Origin: Lumbricus rubellus
Lineage: Eukaryota; Annelida; Clitellata; Crassiclitellata; Lumbricidae
Direction: 5' to 3'
Length of the DNA: 64,000 bases
Assembly: GCA_945859605.1 (NCBI GenBank)
Contig: OX243827.1
Span: 25,329,002 to 25,393,001 of the forward strand
Of this stretch, positions 10,513-23,135 are shown piece after piece. Position numbers and translations under genes: made by a program. The notes beneath the pieces were generated by a model that did not search any database, had not been told where the DNA came from, and was given only the letters and a program-made list of their open reading frames with translations. Position 1 is the first letter of the stretch, and each line of letters begins with the position of its first letter.

Positions 10513-13279
10513 CTTTGGGCTGATCTCTGGGCTATCGCGAAGCCTACGAGATCGGAGACAGTTAGTAGAACCACTTACCAAGTTGAGCAAGTCCCTGTCC
10601 GTGCCAATTTCTGAGGCCCTAGCGTAGAGTGGCGAATTGAGACCCGTCACAGTGTCCCAGGCTCCGTTGAAGTCATAGGTCATTAAGTTGATGAAGTCCA
10701 GATAACTATGCAAAAAAATCCGAGAAAATATAAGCAAATGTATGCAAATTATCCTAGTGTATGTAAACGAGGCAAATTTATGCAAACTATCCAAATTTAT
10801 GTAAACAAGACAAATTTATGCAAACTATCCAGATTTATGTAAACGAGATATTTTTATGACATTTCGCAAATGTTTGCAAGGGATGTAAATTGAAGCAATT
10901 GTCGCATATTTATGTAAATAATGTAAATTTATGCAAATGATGCAAATTCAAGCAAATATCTCAAATTCATGTAAATAAAGCGAGTCTATGCAAGTGAACA
11001 AAATTTATGCTGTCTGTGCAAGGGGCCTCGAAACTGTAGGCCAACAGAATTAACTGCAATCGTTGGACAGCAGAGTGAGAGTGCTACCGAATGCATGCCC
11101 CCCCCCATCCCACAGAGGGCACATGAGAAGAAAGTGACCCACTTGGAGATGGCTGCGACCTCATAACCGGCGTCGATGGTGGCCTTTCCAGCGGCCACGG
11201 CGGCTGAAAGATAGAGGTATCCTCTGCTTGAGTCAGCATCGAAGGCTGCTCTCAGTTCCTAAGATGAAAACAAGGTTTTGATCATTGTCATCGTATAACT
11301 TAATAATACAATGTGTATATGTATGTATGTATGCAATTTATATATAATTGTGTATGCATATGTTCACATATTTTTAAGCAAGTATGCATTATCTATTTAA
11401 TTTTCATGGTCATGTATGCAAATAAAAAATTATAATATCGTACATGTATCTTATTGTATCTATAATTATACTTTTAACGTCTTTGCTTTAATTGACTATT
11501 CAGAGGCGTTGTTAGCACGAAAACTCGGCAATAGAACAAATAAATGTGGGAATGAGTGTATGAATGAATAGATAACTGAATCCAATAGTGAATGAATGAA
11601 TGCGTACTTACCGATAGGAGCTGGGTGAATCGTTGTTTGTCCTCCGCTGGACTTCCTCTGGCTCCTGGATACTCGAAGTCGAGGTCGAGTCCATCGAAGC
11701 TCCACTTCCGTATGTACTCTAAGGCGCTGGTGATGAACGTCTGGCGGGTTCCGCTGGACGCCAACATGGCTGAGACGCTGTCCATGCCATGGTTCCATCC
11801 GCCCACAGCAAGGATCGTTTTCAGCCCAGGGTTCGCACGTTTGTGGTCGTTCAGTTGCTCGAAACTAACAATAATTAGGCCTATATTAATGTTTATTTTA
11901 ACCTATGTGAGAATTGTGGAAAAGTAACTGGGTGGTTGGACTTGAATCCACTTGAAATTTGAGTGTAAAAATCAGACTTTACTACGGGGCTCTAAGAATG
12001 ATTGGGGGGGGGGGGGTTAAAACCAATCGTAGATCAGTAGGACTACTTACTTTTGAACCGACCAATCAGTACTAGTCTTTCTTATAGCCCTCTGCCTATC
12101 TCCAGAGTCCATATAACCAATCGTAGACCAGTACTTACTTTCCAACGGACCAATCAGTGCTCTCGTCATTCCACTCGTACGGCTGAATTTGATTGCTGAC
12201 GATTTTTCCAAAGGAGAAGATGACGAAATCGCAGAGTGCGCCGTTAACATTGGCCATCGTGAATTTCCCCTCACCTGGACGATACTGAGACCAGTTGGAT
12301 ACGTAGCAGACGCGCTTGTAGTCTACCAAAACCAGATCAATCAATCGGAATTTAAATACAATACAATGCAATACAATCAATCAATCAATTAACTAATCAA
12401 TTGATCAGAATTTACATACAATACAATGCAAAAACAATTTGATATCGTCCTTCTTACAGACCTCAGAAGTGCACACACACGACACGACGGCGAAAGTGCA
12501 GTTATATTGCAGATCAATAATTTTGTTTTGACGAAATGTTTTTATTAGTACACTGCACAACGTAATGCAGCCTGCGTCACGTCTCCCAATGGCTTTAAAG
12601 CGCTAATGACGGTCTTTCCAACGTGTCACTTAACAAAGTTAACATAGAAAACACAACAAAATATAATATCATAATATTATAACATGACATAACAATGGGG
12701 CAGCAGGCGTCTAACATGGGCTCCATGCTGTTCAACTGTCTAGCAATATAAACCTTTACGGGTCGCTCTGTTAGTAGTCCCAGAGCCCGTCGTGGACGAC
12801 CGACCTCACCAAGGGCCCTGTGCTATTACGGGTGCCCAATGTGTTATTAAGAAACCGACCATTGATCCATGGAGAATTGGGGATGGTGCTTCGAGAAAGA
12901 CACAAGGAGAAAGTAAACGCCACCACGGGAAACCTCCTAGCCTACATGTAGCCTTCATGTGTACACAGTAAAACAGGGCTGTTTTTAAGGAATTAATAGA
13001 ACTACACAACTCCTTTTCCTTTCCCGTCCTCCATGGTAGATTATTTCAAATCGGAGAACTACGACTTTTTGCCAGTTTTAACTGTACAGAAGTGCTTCTA
13101 CAACAGCACACATCCATTCAGAAATGCACATTTTGTGTACAACTGCACGTTAAGGAAAACCCCGCGGCAATATCCACTGTTACATACATGTAGTACTGCT
13201 ACCATTGACACACCTAGGCCTACTTACCGGCAGCTGCGACTCCAAGTGCAGCAAGAATGAGACACGCAACGGCCCTCAT
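7271..13279 (-). CDS. Chitinase A: secreted GH18 chitinase with C-terminal CBM14 (10 exons, 495 aa)
   Basis: Coding exons, in order: 13228-13279, 12139-12322, 11612-11864, 11143-11258, 10579-10705, 9966-10151, 9599-9721, 8801-8985, 7933-8003, 7271-7461. Every intron is GT-AG, phases join without a break, and the sum is 1488 nt (495 aa plus TAG). Residues 1-17 ([17 protein letters not shown]) are a signal peptide. The GH18 barrel follows to about residue 390, with VGGW at 99-102, [11 protein letters not shown] at 135-145 (catalytic Glu143) and MTYDF at 210-214. Next is a Thr/Pro linker (about 400-432), then a CBM14 with six cysteines starting near residue 436. Known for the family: GH18 enzymes of this type cleave chitin by substrate-assisted catalysis using the Glu of DxxDxDxE, and CBM14 binds chitin. 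Inferred: a secreted, active endochitinase, the only complete active copy with CBM14 in the window. The usual Trp before the Glu is Phe here, as in all four paralogues. Exon limits are by eye; untranslated exons are not resolved. Confidence 0.9.
10230..10512. repeat. CTGT and CA microsatellites
   Basis: A (CTGT)n-rich tract to about 10420 is followed by (CT)n and then an uninterrupted CA tract at 10439-10512. It lies in intron 5 of gene A and accounts for several low-complexity open frames. Confidence 0.9.
10715..10990. repeat. Minisatellite rich in ATGCAAA / ATGTAAA
   Basis: Irregular tandem copies of a unit near 38 bp (AAATTTATGCAAACTATCCA type) fill part of the intron between exons 4 and 5 of gene A. 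Confidence 0.65.
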
Positions 13280-13389
13280 TCTGAAGCGATGCTTTCTTTT
13301 TAACTGTAGATACAACGTGAGATGGTCGAGCTTTCTCTCAGCGACTTCTCCTCGTATGTCGGAACGTCTAAACGCAAAGAAGATCTTCT

Positions 13390-13397
13390 CTTATATA
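13390..13397 (-). promoter_or_regulatory. TATA box of chitinase A
   Basis: The minus strand reads TATATAAG about 110 bp upstream of the ATG at 13279. A start site some 25-30 bp downstream would give a 5' UTR of roughly 85 nt with no intron. Sequence match and position only. Confidence 0.55.
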
Positions 13398-14073
13398 GTC
13401 TCTACCTCGACGTTGAATTACGATAAGCTGTTTACTAAATTGATGTTGACTAAAAGTCTATACTATCTCTGTATATACTATCTCTGTGTCTATACTATCT
13501 CGGCTTTTTAACGACTACAGCGTAAGTCCGCATCACTTGCTGCCTCTATAGACCAATTTTTGTTTATGAGTCGTGCACGAGTCGTGACTGGAAGCGTGCC
13601 AATTTAAACCGCACTGTTTAAATTTGCTAATTGAGTTCGTGATCTCGATTAGAATTGTCTTAATCAATCATCGCATGCAGAGTACGAGTCATCGCTCTTC
13701 AAGACCTATTTACAATAATTAGGCTATTATTGTGCCAAGGTTGATAAGCTTAACGTGTTACGAGTAATAGTGAATGTACCGCGATGATGAATAGCCTACG
13801 CTATGTCATTGCTTGGATCGTAACCTCGTATAACATTTAGGACTCACTCATGAAACCTTATACCTCGTATTTAATTCTGTAGCCATTGCTAAAGTAGTCC
13901 TATACTACTTGAAAATAATTATTTAGTTCTTTTCTAAGTGCACCTGCACTTACTGCAGTGTTTTGTCTGTTATTAACTCAATAAACGAATATTTCATATG
14001 ACATAACGATAAACTAAATGTTTTTTAAAAAGCGTTTATACTCCTACACTGAGATTAGTCACAAACGGCGTTT

Positions 14074-14872
14074 TTGGATCAAACATAATTGATTTCTTAT
14101 CGGTGGTGTGTTGATGTTAGTAAAAGGAATAGTGACGTCTCTAATAATTGAGTACTGAGAAAATTCCGATAAACCAAGGCCTTCTTACGACAGCAGGTCA
14201 TGTGGGTTTAAAGAGCTTAATTCTATTTGCCTTAGCTGACTTGCATGGTATTGGAATCCTTCTGAACGATTGGTAGGCCTAGGAATTTCCTGTGTGGAAT
14301 GGCATGCCTCTATTCGTAAACAAAACTCTAACTCAGAAAGGTTTATTAGGGTTGTAAGCTTATTCAAACGTTTTATTCTCTGGTGATCGTCTGTCAGCTT
14401 CATTGCCCAATAAACGAATACACTACAACTACTTGTCAGCTGAAGTGTTGATAATATTATAAAGTTCGTTCTGATGGTCTCGCTTGATTGAAAACGTTAT
14501 AAATTCTACAGTAACATAAATTTTAAGGTGATGCGAAGTTTGTACTATTGGTTTTGTTTATTCGTTTATTTGAAATGTATAGTAGATTCTTGTATGCACC
14601 TCAATTTTGACCTTAGGAGAGAAATCCGATGGCAGAGAACACTATTACAAACAAGACAGCAACTATACTATACTATACACTACGAACTTGGTAGCTACTA
14701 CAAACAGAGTGGCAACTACAAAAATGGTTGCTTTCTATAGTGGGCTATAAACTGGTGTCCTAATGTAAATTTATGTGGTTATGGTGTAATTTTAGACTTC
14801 GAATTATTATTGGTCGACCTGTGAATGTTTGGAAAATGCTTCAATAGCGGAACAGCTTTCATTCAGATGCAT
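14074..14872. repeat. Region upstream of chitinase A, duplicated at 1-1245
   Basis: Same blocks as the left edge of the window, without the SINE. It begins about 800 bp upstream of the gene A start codon. Confidence 0.65.
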
Positions 14873-15080
14873 AGGCAGACGGGAGGTTTCAGAAGTGGGG
14901 GGCAAAGATTGAACTTCTGCCCGAAAAATTTATCCGGCCAAAAAGATTTTTTTTTAGTCGTCCGCGACTATTTTTGCCCGAAAAACCAGACTTGCCCGAA
15001 ACTTGACGACCTTTTTTTTTTTAGTCGTCCGCGACTATTTTTGCTAGGGTTGCCAGGCTGCCTTGAGTAAATTACCGGAC

Positions 15081-15126
<46 letters not shown>

Positions 15127-17084
15127 TATATATGTATATATAATAATATAGCACTCTATGCCGTGGAATTTGGCAACGAACATGCATGTAGATAAGTTGT
15201 GATTTCCATTATGGGAGGTCTGTTGGCCTATCTAGAATGCAACAGCTAGACATTTGATATGCTGCAACGTATTATTTAGGCATAGATTGCGTACCGTGTA
15301 CTACTATCCCCCCATTGTACATGTACAATGTGCACGTCTCGTTTAGCAGATGGAACCAACGAATCACACAACGATTGACCACTCGTTGTTCTGAATTGTT
15401 ACGATATTGACCCCGATCCAATTTCTTTAATGGCCTAACATGCACGGTCCATGCTTAAGCTGACTCCATTTCACGCGGTTAAAACTCGGTCACACTCGCT
15501 CCACTACTTCGCTATTCTCGGTAGAGCACTCAAACAGCCGAAAATTAGATATATTCGGTTTTATATTTATACCCTGCAGGCATAAAGTGAATGAAATTAA
15601 GGACAACCATAAACCAAATGAAATTAAGAACCTATTAAATCTTCTACTTGTAACCGTATTGACCCTATTATAACCGAGACTTGTTTGGACCAAAATCAAG
15701 CCAGAGCTTTTTAACGTGCAGCTGCTGTAAACAAAATGTGCAGTTGCAGAAGCACTTCTGCACCTAGTGATAATGGATGTATTCAAAACCAACCAAAGTA
15801 GGCGAGAATTCCGCTGTGCCTAATTTTTCCATTAAAGACTGAAAACCTCTTATTTACATAAGCTTTGCTTTCTGCGGTCACGACTGCCCTGAATGAGAAT
15901 GAAGCAGAATTTCAATTAACTTTTGCTCAGTGCTGTAACATTCAAAAATAATGGAGGAAAATGTTATTTTAATTAAGAAACAGAAATTTTGCGGATGACC
16001 CAGAAACGTCCCCTCTCAAATTGCTTACATGTTCTGAGCCAAACAACCCTAATTAATTTAAGTGGATAAAGTCAAGGGAATTCGAGGTCCCAATAGTCCA
16101 AATTTGTTAACTAAAGTTTCCTGTACTTTTCCAGTTTCCGTGACAATGATTAGGCCCTATTAATTGGACATTTTGAGGCTCAGCGTTTAGTTTCCGCAGT
16201 GTTTAGCTGCCTTTATCCCATGTTTTCATACTTTGCCTTGAATTAGTCTATTAGGGTGGCTTGAACTATGTGATGTAGATAATTGATGTGTACTTTCATG
16301 TTTTTCTATCTAAACATGTAATTTATATAGCTATCGTATTAGCTTATGTTTATTCATTAGTTTCGTTAATAGGTAAGGCCCAAGCCCGGGCCAAGCCTAC
16401 AATGCCTATGGCATGATTAATTGTTTCGGTAAGTTAACCGAACTTGAAATCGTGCTTCTAAAACCATGATCACGCCACAGTCACCATGGTTCTCTCTTAT
16501 CCATTGGCATTCACTTCGACGCAAATACTTACTTGGCAGAGCGCTAGGTGACTAATAAATTTACTCATTATATTTACCTAGTACTAATTCAATTTGTACA
16601 GGTCATTGAAGCGCCGCAAACCTTTTAACTGAGCACTTAAATACTGAAACCTCGTTCGCAAATATAAGCGCTATAATCTTTTAAGTCCAGAATTAAACTC
16701 GATTTGGTCCATTACGGCAGCACGACGAATAACATCATAAATGCCTAGAACTGTCCTTGCAATACCTCTTAATAAATATCGCTTGTTGAAGATTGCTCTG
16801 GATTCTTGCCGTCTTGACTAAGTAGGCCTAAGTCATTTCTTATTCGAATTGCTAAAGGAGATTTACAAAAGCCACACACAACTGGTTAAAAATTCTCTGA
16901 CAAGTCTCATAAAACCCTAAACACTGCATGACACCGACTGTGCACGCACAACACTGGTGGCTGATCCAGAGTACAATTCTATTGATTGGTCAGTTGATTG
17001 GTCGAGTAAGGTTTAATCATGATTTTGTTAGGAAAACATGGCCATGCCAAGGTTGGATTGAAACCTGTCTTTTAACTGTGTACA

Positions 17085-17345
17085 ATACATGCACAGGCCG
17101 GTCAGGACAGACCGGTGGAGAGAGTCGGGGAAGAGCGTGGGACACATGCGGGCATTGTCCCAGGTTGTTCTTCATGCCTCTCTCCCAATATTCTCTTCAA
17201 TCAGACAAGGTGGTCTATATAGCTGCTCCAAGATGTTTATGGTATGGAGCAGACCTGCTGACCGGACCGGTTGAAGCTGGGAAGCATGACGCGAGACAGA
17301 CTCAGACAGAGAGTGGCGTCGGACTCTTACGGCATTGAGCCCAAT
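17085..17345 (-). repeat. Dispersed repeat, copy 1 (inverse of 42730-42990)
   Basis: About 260 bp, highly similar on the opposite strand to 42730-42990 (GTCCGACGCCACTCTCTGTC, GGTCTGCTCCATACCAT, ACCGGTCTGTCCTGACCGGC). It ends in an ATGATGATG tract. Class unknown; possibly a retroelement tail. Confidence 0.6.
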
Positions 17346-17626
17346 GATATTGATGATGATGAATACTTAGTGGCCTACTCAAAGCATCCATTGTCTCTGA
17401 TCCCCAGTCAAATATAAAATCCCCTTCGTATGGAATATACAGAGTATTCGGAGGAATAAACCATTGTATCCCCAGAGTATAAGCATTGCAAAACGCGAAT
17501 AATTGATAAAATATATATGCTTTGGTGGAATTAGATGTTGAAGTTTTAGCATTGCATTGATCGACTCTATAAACCAGTTAAAAAACCATTTAAGAAACAC
17601 GAGCACAATGATAGTTTTCTTAATAA

Positions 17627-20033
17627 TGTAACGCCCACCCCCGCGTACACTCCCGGGGTCGCCACTCCCGGTCCAACGTGTGCGAGGGCCGCGTACTGTT
17701 GTGGGCCGTAGTCCAAAGAGATGGAGGGAGGAAGAGAAGCGGTAGCGCTCGGGTGCACGTCCCTTCTGGTAGGAGGTGGCCAAGCCTCCCTACTACTTGG
17801 CTCTCTGTAAGAAATGGGTGCTTTGCTTAGCAGCCTTTCGCTCCGGCGCAGGGTACCAGGGTTCTTCGGAAGAGGTAAGTCCTTCGGCCTCGCGCCGAAA
17901 CCTCCTTCCAGGCCGATAGTCGAGTGGTAAGGCATGTCCATGACTGGGTAAATAGGAGATCTTGCTCCTAGGTTCGAACCCACAACAGGTTTTATAACCG
18001 GAATAGGCGACATCTCTAAACGTTCAATTCTCGCGACAACCTCTGTCAGCGCTTCCCTTACCTCACCTCGCACAGAGGAGATTGCTTTGTGTGTGTTCTG
18101 AGCGCTAGCCCGGACATCATTTTGTACTGATGCAATTGCCTCTTCAACATTGCTTTGCACGACGGAGATAGCCTCCTGGGTATCTCTAGCGTTATTCTGT
18201 ATGGCATCTTGCGTGGATCTGGCATTTGCCTGCACATCAGTTTTCACTGAGGAAATGGCTTCTTCCACATTAGTCTGCATCGAAGTCATGGCTTCTTGGG
18301 AGGACTTAGAATTCGTTTGTATGGCCTCTAGTAAAATGCCTATTTCCAGCGCAGATGGTGGTCTGGATGGCTGAGAGGGAGTTGATGCTCCGCTTCTATC
18401 CATGGCGCTATACAAGTTTTGGCTAAGTCGAATCCTAACTCTAGCAAGAAGTAAATCCAAAAGTTTAATCAATGAATCTTATTATTATCAGAACCATTTA
18501 ATAATTATTCGCAATGTTAATCAACAGCTTACAGTTTAGAGCAACAGATAATAATATGCAACACAATTCAAACAGACCTCAATCGGAGCAGGCAAACTGT
18601 ATCCCCAATTTTGTACTTAGATTCCAATCTTAATTTCTCTGCCCAAAAGTTCAATTTTTAATTCGTATTAAAGCCCTTAATAAATTGTACCTTCTTCCAG
18701 AGACACCGGACAAGACCGACGATAAGCGAGGAAAGGGGCGCAGACGCGGCGTCGAATCCGGGACTTGCGTCGATGAAATGAGGCTCGGAAGGATCCGCCA
18801 AGCCCGACGCTGAGTTGTCGCTAAGACCGAACTGGCACGTCGAGAACAGGGAATCCACGAAAAGATATTTTAATAAGAGATTGACGCCCGTAGGCAACTA
18901 CGCAGAAGATATCGATGACAGAAGTAATTCCAGAAAAACCGAGCAGTTTCGATCCGAACGACAGAAAGATCGAAAACCCGAACGAAAGACTTAACTCCTT
19001 TACGAAGATGCGAAACAGAACCACTGCGCTGACGATTCGCTCGTAACACAAAACCGCAATGCAATCGGCTCCTTGCCGGTTTTTAGAATTCTTGTACAGA
19101 ATCCGTGAAGAACAAACGTGACAACGCAACAACTCAGACTTCGAATCCACGCCGACTTAAATAAACTATCACGTTTCTAAAATAATCAAACTCCGATTTT
19201 GTAACTTGCTCTCCAGAGCTACACGTCTACCCTCGTCGAAGTCCGTCGTGAATCTGCCTGCGGGATCAGCGTCCCCCTTATATAACCGTCCCCCTTCCAC
19301 TTACTTAGAGGTGACGCTTGCGCATGCGCACAAGAAGACCGCCTCACGTGCTTCGCGTTGCCTCCCTGTCTCAGGTCACGTCGACACGGAGCGCACCGAT
19401 TCAACCTTTCAGTTCAACACACGAAGGCCTTAATGGAAAACTACCAATGCGCAGTCAAACCGTGTGACAGCGATTGCAAATATCGACGTACACAGACCAC
19501 ACGCAGACATGTCCTTCTTTGTCTGTTTCTATGCATCAGCGACGTTTGCGTCGGTACCTCTGCCTGTACGCGCGATTGGATCGGTCGGTGACACTCTTCT
19601 GGCCGTCGCTCCATGCCCTCGCGTTTGTCCTTCTCTATCTATCAATGTATCAGCGACTACTGCCTCTGCCTCGCTGCGTGTATGCGCGACTGCACGGTCG
19701 ACGACTCAGTCTGCCTCCCCTCCTCCTTTGGCCGTCGCTGCATACGAGCCGCCAAAGGCCGATACCGTGAGAGAATCACACGAATACGGATCAATAAAAC
19801 TAGCCACGGCAGCTGCAGCGACCTGCCTACGTCAGAGAACGCTCCAATTCGCGTCAAAATCGAAATCAACATTAAAATCTAGGTCACCAATATTATCTAG
19901 GTCACCGAATGCAGCTCAAAAATTAATAATATTATATATATATCAGACCACGAAAATACCAAGGGATCCAAAAATATATAATATAATATTGCAACTAAAA
20001 TTCCGTAGCGTCTAGTTATACGCAAACGCTACA
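17627..20033 (-). repeat. 3' LTR (2407 bp) with truncated copy of the gag 5' end
   Basis: It is a near-identical copy of 25386-27799. It carries the same gag start (ATG at 18403), which runs out of the LTR into flanking DNA and stops at 17567. That reading frame is a by-product of the LTR, not a separate gene. Confidence 0.85.
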
Positions 20034-23000
20034 CTCTCACCGCCCAAGAAATTTATTTCAGACGATGTTTAAGTGGTAAAACAGCCTCTGAAATTGTAAA
20101 TTAAGGCTACAATTTATGTCTGTTCCGACTGTTACAGCAAAAGTTCAAACATTAAATGCATAAATCAACAAATATGCGACGCACAATCGTAACAGCGGCA
20201 GCACAAGCGTTGAGCAATAATCGGTTCACCCGATCCATAGTTTAGTCTAGAGTGTCAATAAAAGTTCTGAATTTATATAGCTCCATATGCGATTATATAG
20301 ACTAGATCTATCACAAATTTCTTTCATTCAGTGTTATGCAGAGAGAGATCTATGGCAAACCAAGACATAATTTACAGACAGCAGCTTAATCTAGACCCCA
20401 GAGGTCAAGAATATTATCACCCGCCTATCCATAGGCCTATAACGGCATTTGATACAGTGGGTCTTTCTGGCTCAAGTGGTAAATCATGCATTTACAGAAA
20501 TACGCTTACCAACATTTCGCCAACCCTCTACTTTAACGCCAAATAGCCTACTAATCATAATATTATATTTAATCACGGCCGATAATTCTAGCAAAGGGGA
20601 CACTGCCATAGCATAAAAGCAGCCCCAGTCTGATTTCAACTCAGCCTATAAAAAGCACACAGCTAATAACTCACGATTTTCACAGCTACATGTCTGCTAA
20701 TTATCAAGATTTACCACAGAAAACTTCATAACGAAATATTATTTAAACTAGGCGTAGACCTGAGGTTAATATGACATTTTATATTAGACCTACTAGTACT
20801 CAACTTTCACCGTTCAAGTATATAGCTTATTCAATTATTATATGGCAACCGATAAATGCAGGACTCAACAATAGGCAGCGAATAGGCCTGCTCTCATAAG
20901 CATCCTAATTATTCAAATGCAACCGATTACATATATCTCTTAAGATAGGCGATTTATGGGCCTACCAATCAAGCATCCATAATTATTAAATTGCGACTGC
21001 AAAGCATATACAGGTGCATTAACTTAAATAGGCCGCGTATTAATCTATGCCAATAATAGTGAAACATAGGCCCACATCCTTAGCGTGGCCTATTTCGGTC
21101 CTAGTAACATTAATTTTAATTAATAGGCTTCATTAGCCAATGCACAGAACACTTACGGTAAAAATAACATAGGCTACTGCGATAGCGTAAATATATATAA
21201 TTATTATAGGCTATAAATATCATAGGCCTATGCAAGAAATTATACCAGGTCCATCACGATTTTTAAAATGCGGCTGCAAACTAAACAAGTAAACATAAAT
21301 CTATAGGGCACGTTAGTCTATCTTTAGTCCACCTGTAAAATAATCACATTCGGCTTAGCATGAATGTATGGTATCTAGGTCATTGTACGTCACAGCTGTC
21401 GCTGTCTTCTTATTTTCTGTCCATCCTCATTCGTATACACCAGCAGGCCACCCACATGACGTTACAAGCGCTGGGAAAGTCAAAGGCGACGGTCCGCGGC
21501 TTCTCTTTGGACCTAGGCTAAGCGCGTCGCCTTCCCCCACCCCGTGTATACATCACATATCGGAGAAGATAAGGCACTAAATATCGTGTACATAGGTTCG
21601 CGTGCATCATAGGACGGCATAAACAAATCAGAAAACGGATCACTCATTGCACAGATTAAAACCTTACACAACAGATAAAGAAAAATAATAATAATAATAC
21701 TAACCAGCTCAAATGCCTGCTGCAGAATTAATGCTAAATAATATTATAGGCCACCAGTTCTACTATAATAATAATATAAAACACTAGGCTAATGCTTCGG
21801 CCGCATCATTATTATTCTAAGCCGTGCATCTCATTAGGCCGAACTACAAAATTAATGTAAACATTGCACGGCGGAGTAATTAAACAGTGAGGTAATTTAC
21901 CTACAGCAAGCCTATATTTGAATATTATTATCATCTATGTCTTAGATATTATTATAACCGGTAGGCCTACAAAAAGAGAATATATATTTATAATCAACCT
22001 GAGCTAATACAATTTTGATATAGGGCTCCGGCCGATCTGTTAATATAATATTATATCAGCTAAACAAGATTATATATAGCCTATCCATTCCAGCTTATCT
22101 ATGCTAATTCCTATTATTATTTCTGAACGAAAGATTTATAATTATATAGGCCTATGCACATTTTTGGCAAGTAAAACTATTATTATTAAATCATGCATCT
22201 ACATATTATATAGGCCCCTCACCAATATAATAATCATCAACGCTACCTTAGGCTTATAGGCCTGCTCGCTGTAGATCTAATGTAAACTTAATAGGCTTAT
22301 TATTCGCAAATGCAACAGTTAATCAAAATTACCATTACATATTATTATCGTTTATTCCTTAAGTCTACAAGTTAATATTATAATGGCATATCCTCTAGGC
22401 CTATGTCTTAATATAATCAATGCAAGCTATCTGTATATATAATTATATATAGGACCTATAATTTTATCGCTGTTGTAGTAAGACATAAAGGGCCTCTAGA
22501 ACATTTATCTAACGCCAATTTAAATCTTAATTAATGCACCTATCACCTATTATTATAGACTACATCTGCTACGCTATGACCACAAAATCTTATGTATGAA
22601 TGAATCTGTTAATATTATTCTTAAACAAATTAATTAATCATACTACAGGTATATATATATAGGCAGCAACATAGGCCTAATGTAAATCTTGCCTCGCAAT
22701 ATCTCATCATCAGCCTATCAGGAAAACAGGCCTATCATTATTATTACCATCACAGCTAATTAAAATTGAGCGACCGTAGTCATTCTAATATATACCTTGG
22801 GTCGGAAAATCATTTATATGGCGCTGACTAATTTATATGGCGCCACACAATATTAACAGTCTGTATAACTGTCTACAGCACAATACTACAACTGTCCATC
22901 GCTGAAATATGCAGTGCAATACAATTCAAATATAAATCCGTGCAATGTCACACACAGTTCAGTCAACCTACAATGCAACATTACAGTTTTTACACCGTAA

Positions 23001-23135
23001 CGCAACATGTAAAACCATTACATGTAAAAATAAATCATTTCCATCAGAATCGAACTAAGCTATGTTACAGATGCTCCTGCATTCAGTTAATCCCCGCAAA
23101 TTAAGCGGTCATTAGCAAAGGTCACCAGATGACCT
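20034..23135 (-). other. Non-coding, AT-rich internal region of the retrotransposon
   Basis: About 3.1 kb between the gag stop and the 3' LTR. It has no long ORF on either strand and no recognisable pol motif. It is rich in ATTATTAT runs and TAGGCCTA motifs. The stretch before the 3' LTR reads GGGCGGTGAGAG on the minus strand, a weak polypurine-tract candidate. Confidence 0.7.

Larger units (their letters stand above)
13400..17626. other. Intergenic region upstream of chitinase A
   Basis: No gene is recognised. It contains the duplicated block 14074-14872, a degenerate MITE at 14868-15060, an AT microsatellite at 15079-15143 and the dispersed repeat at 17085-17345. The last 120 bp resemble the 3' flank of gene B's terminal module, separated from it by the retrotransposon. 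Confidence 0.55.

Noticed and set aside
17567..18472. 301-aa minus-strand frame identical to the Gag N-terminus
   Set aside because: It is the 3' LTR copy of the gag start running into flanking DNA, not a separate gene.
19464..20015. Plus-strand 183-aa frame and others in both LTRs
   Set aside because: They are antisense to the element, interrupted differently in the two LTR copies by the indels, and lack any recognisable domain.
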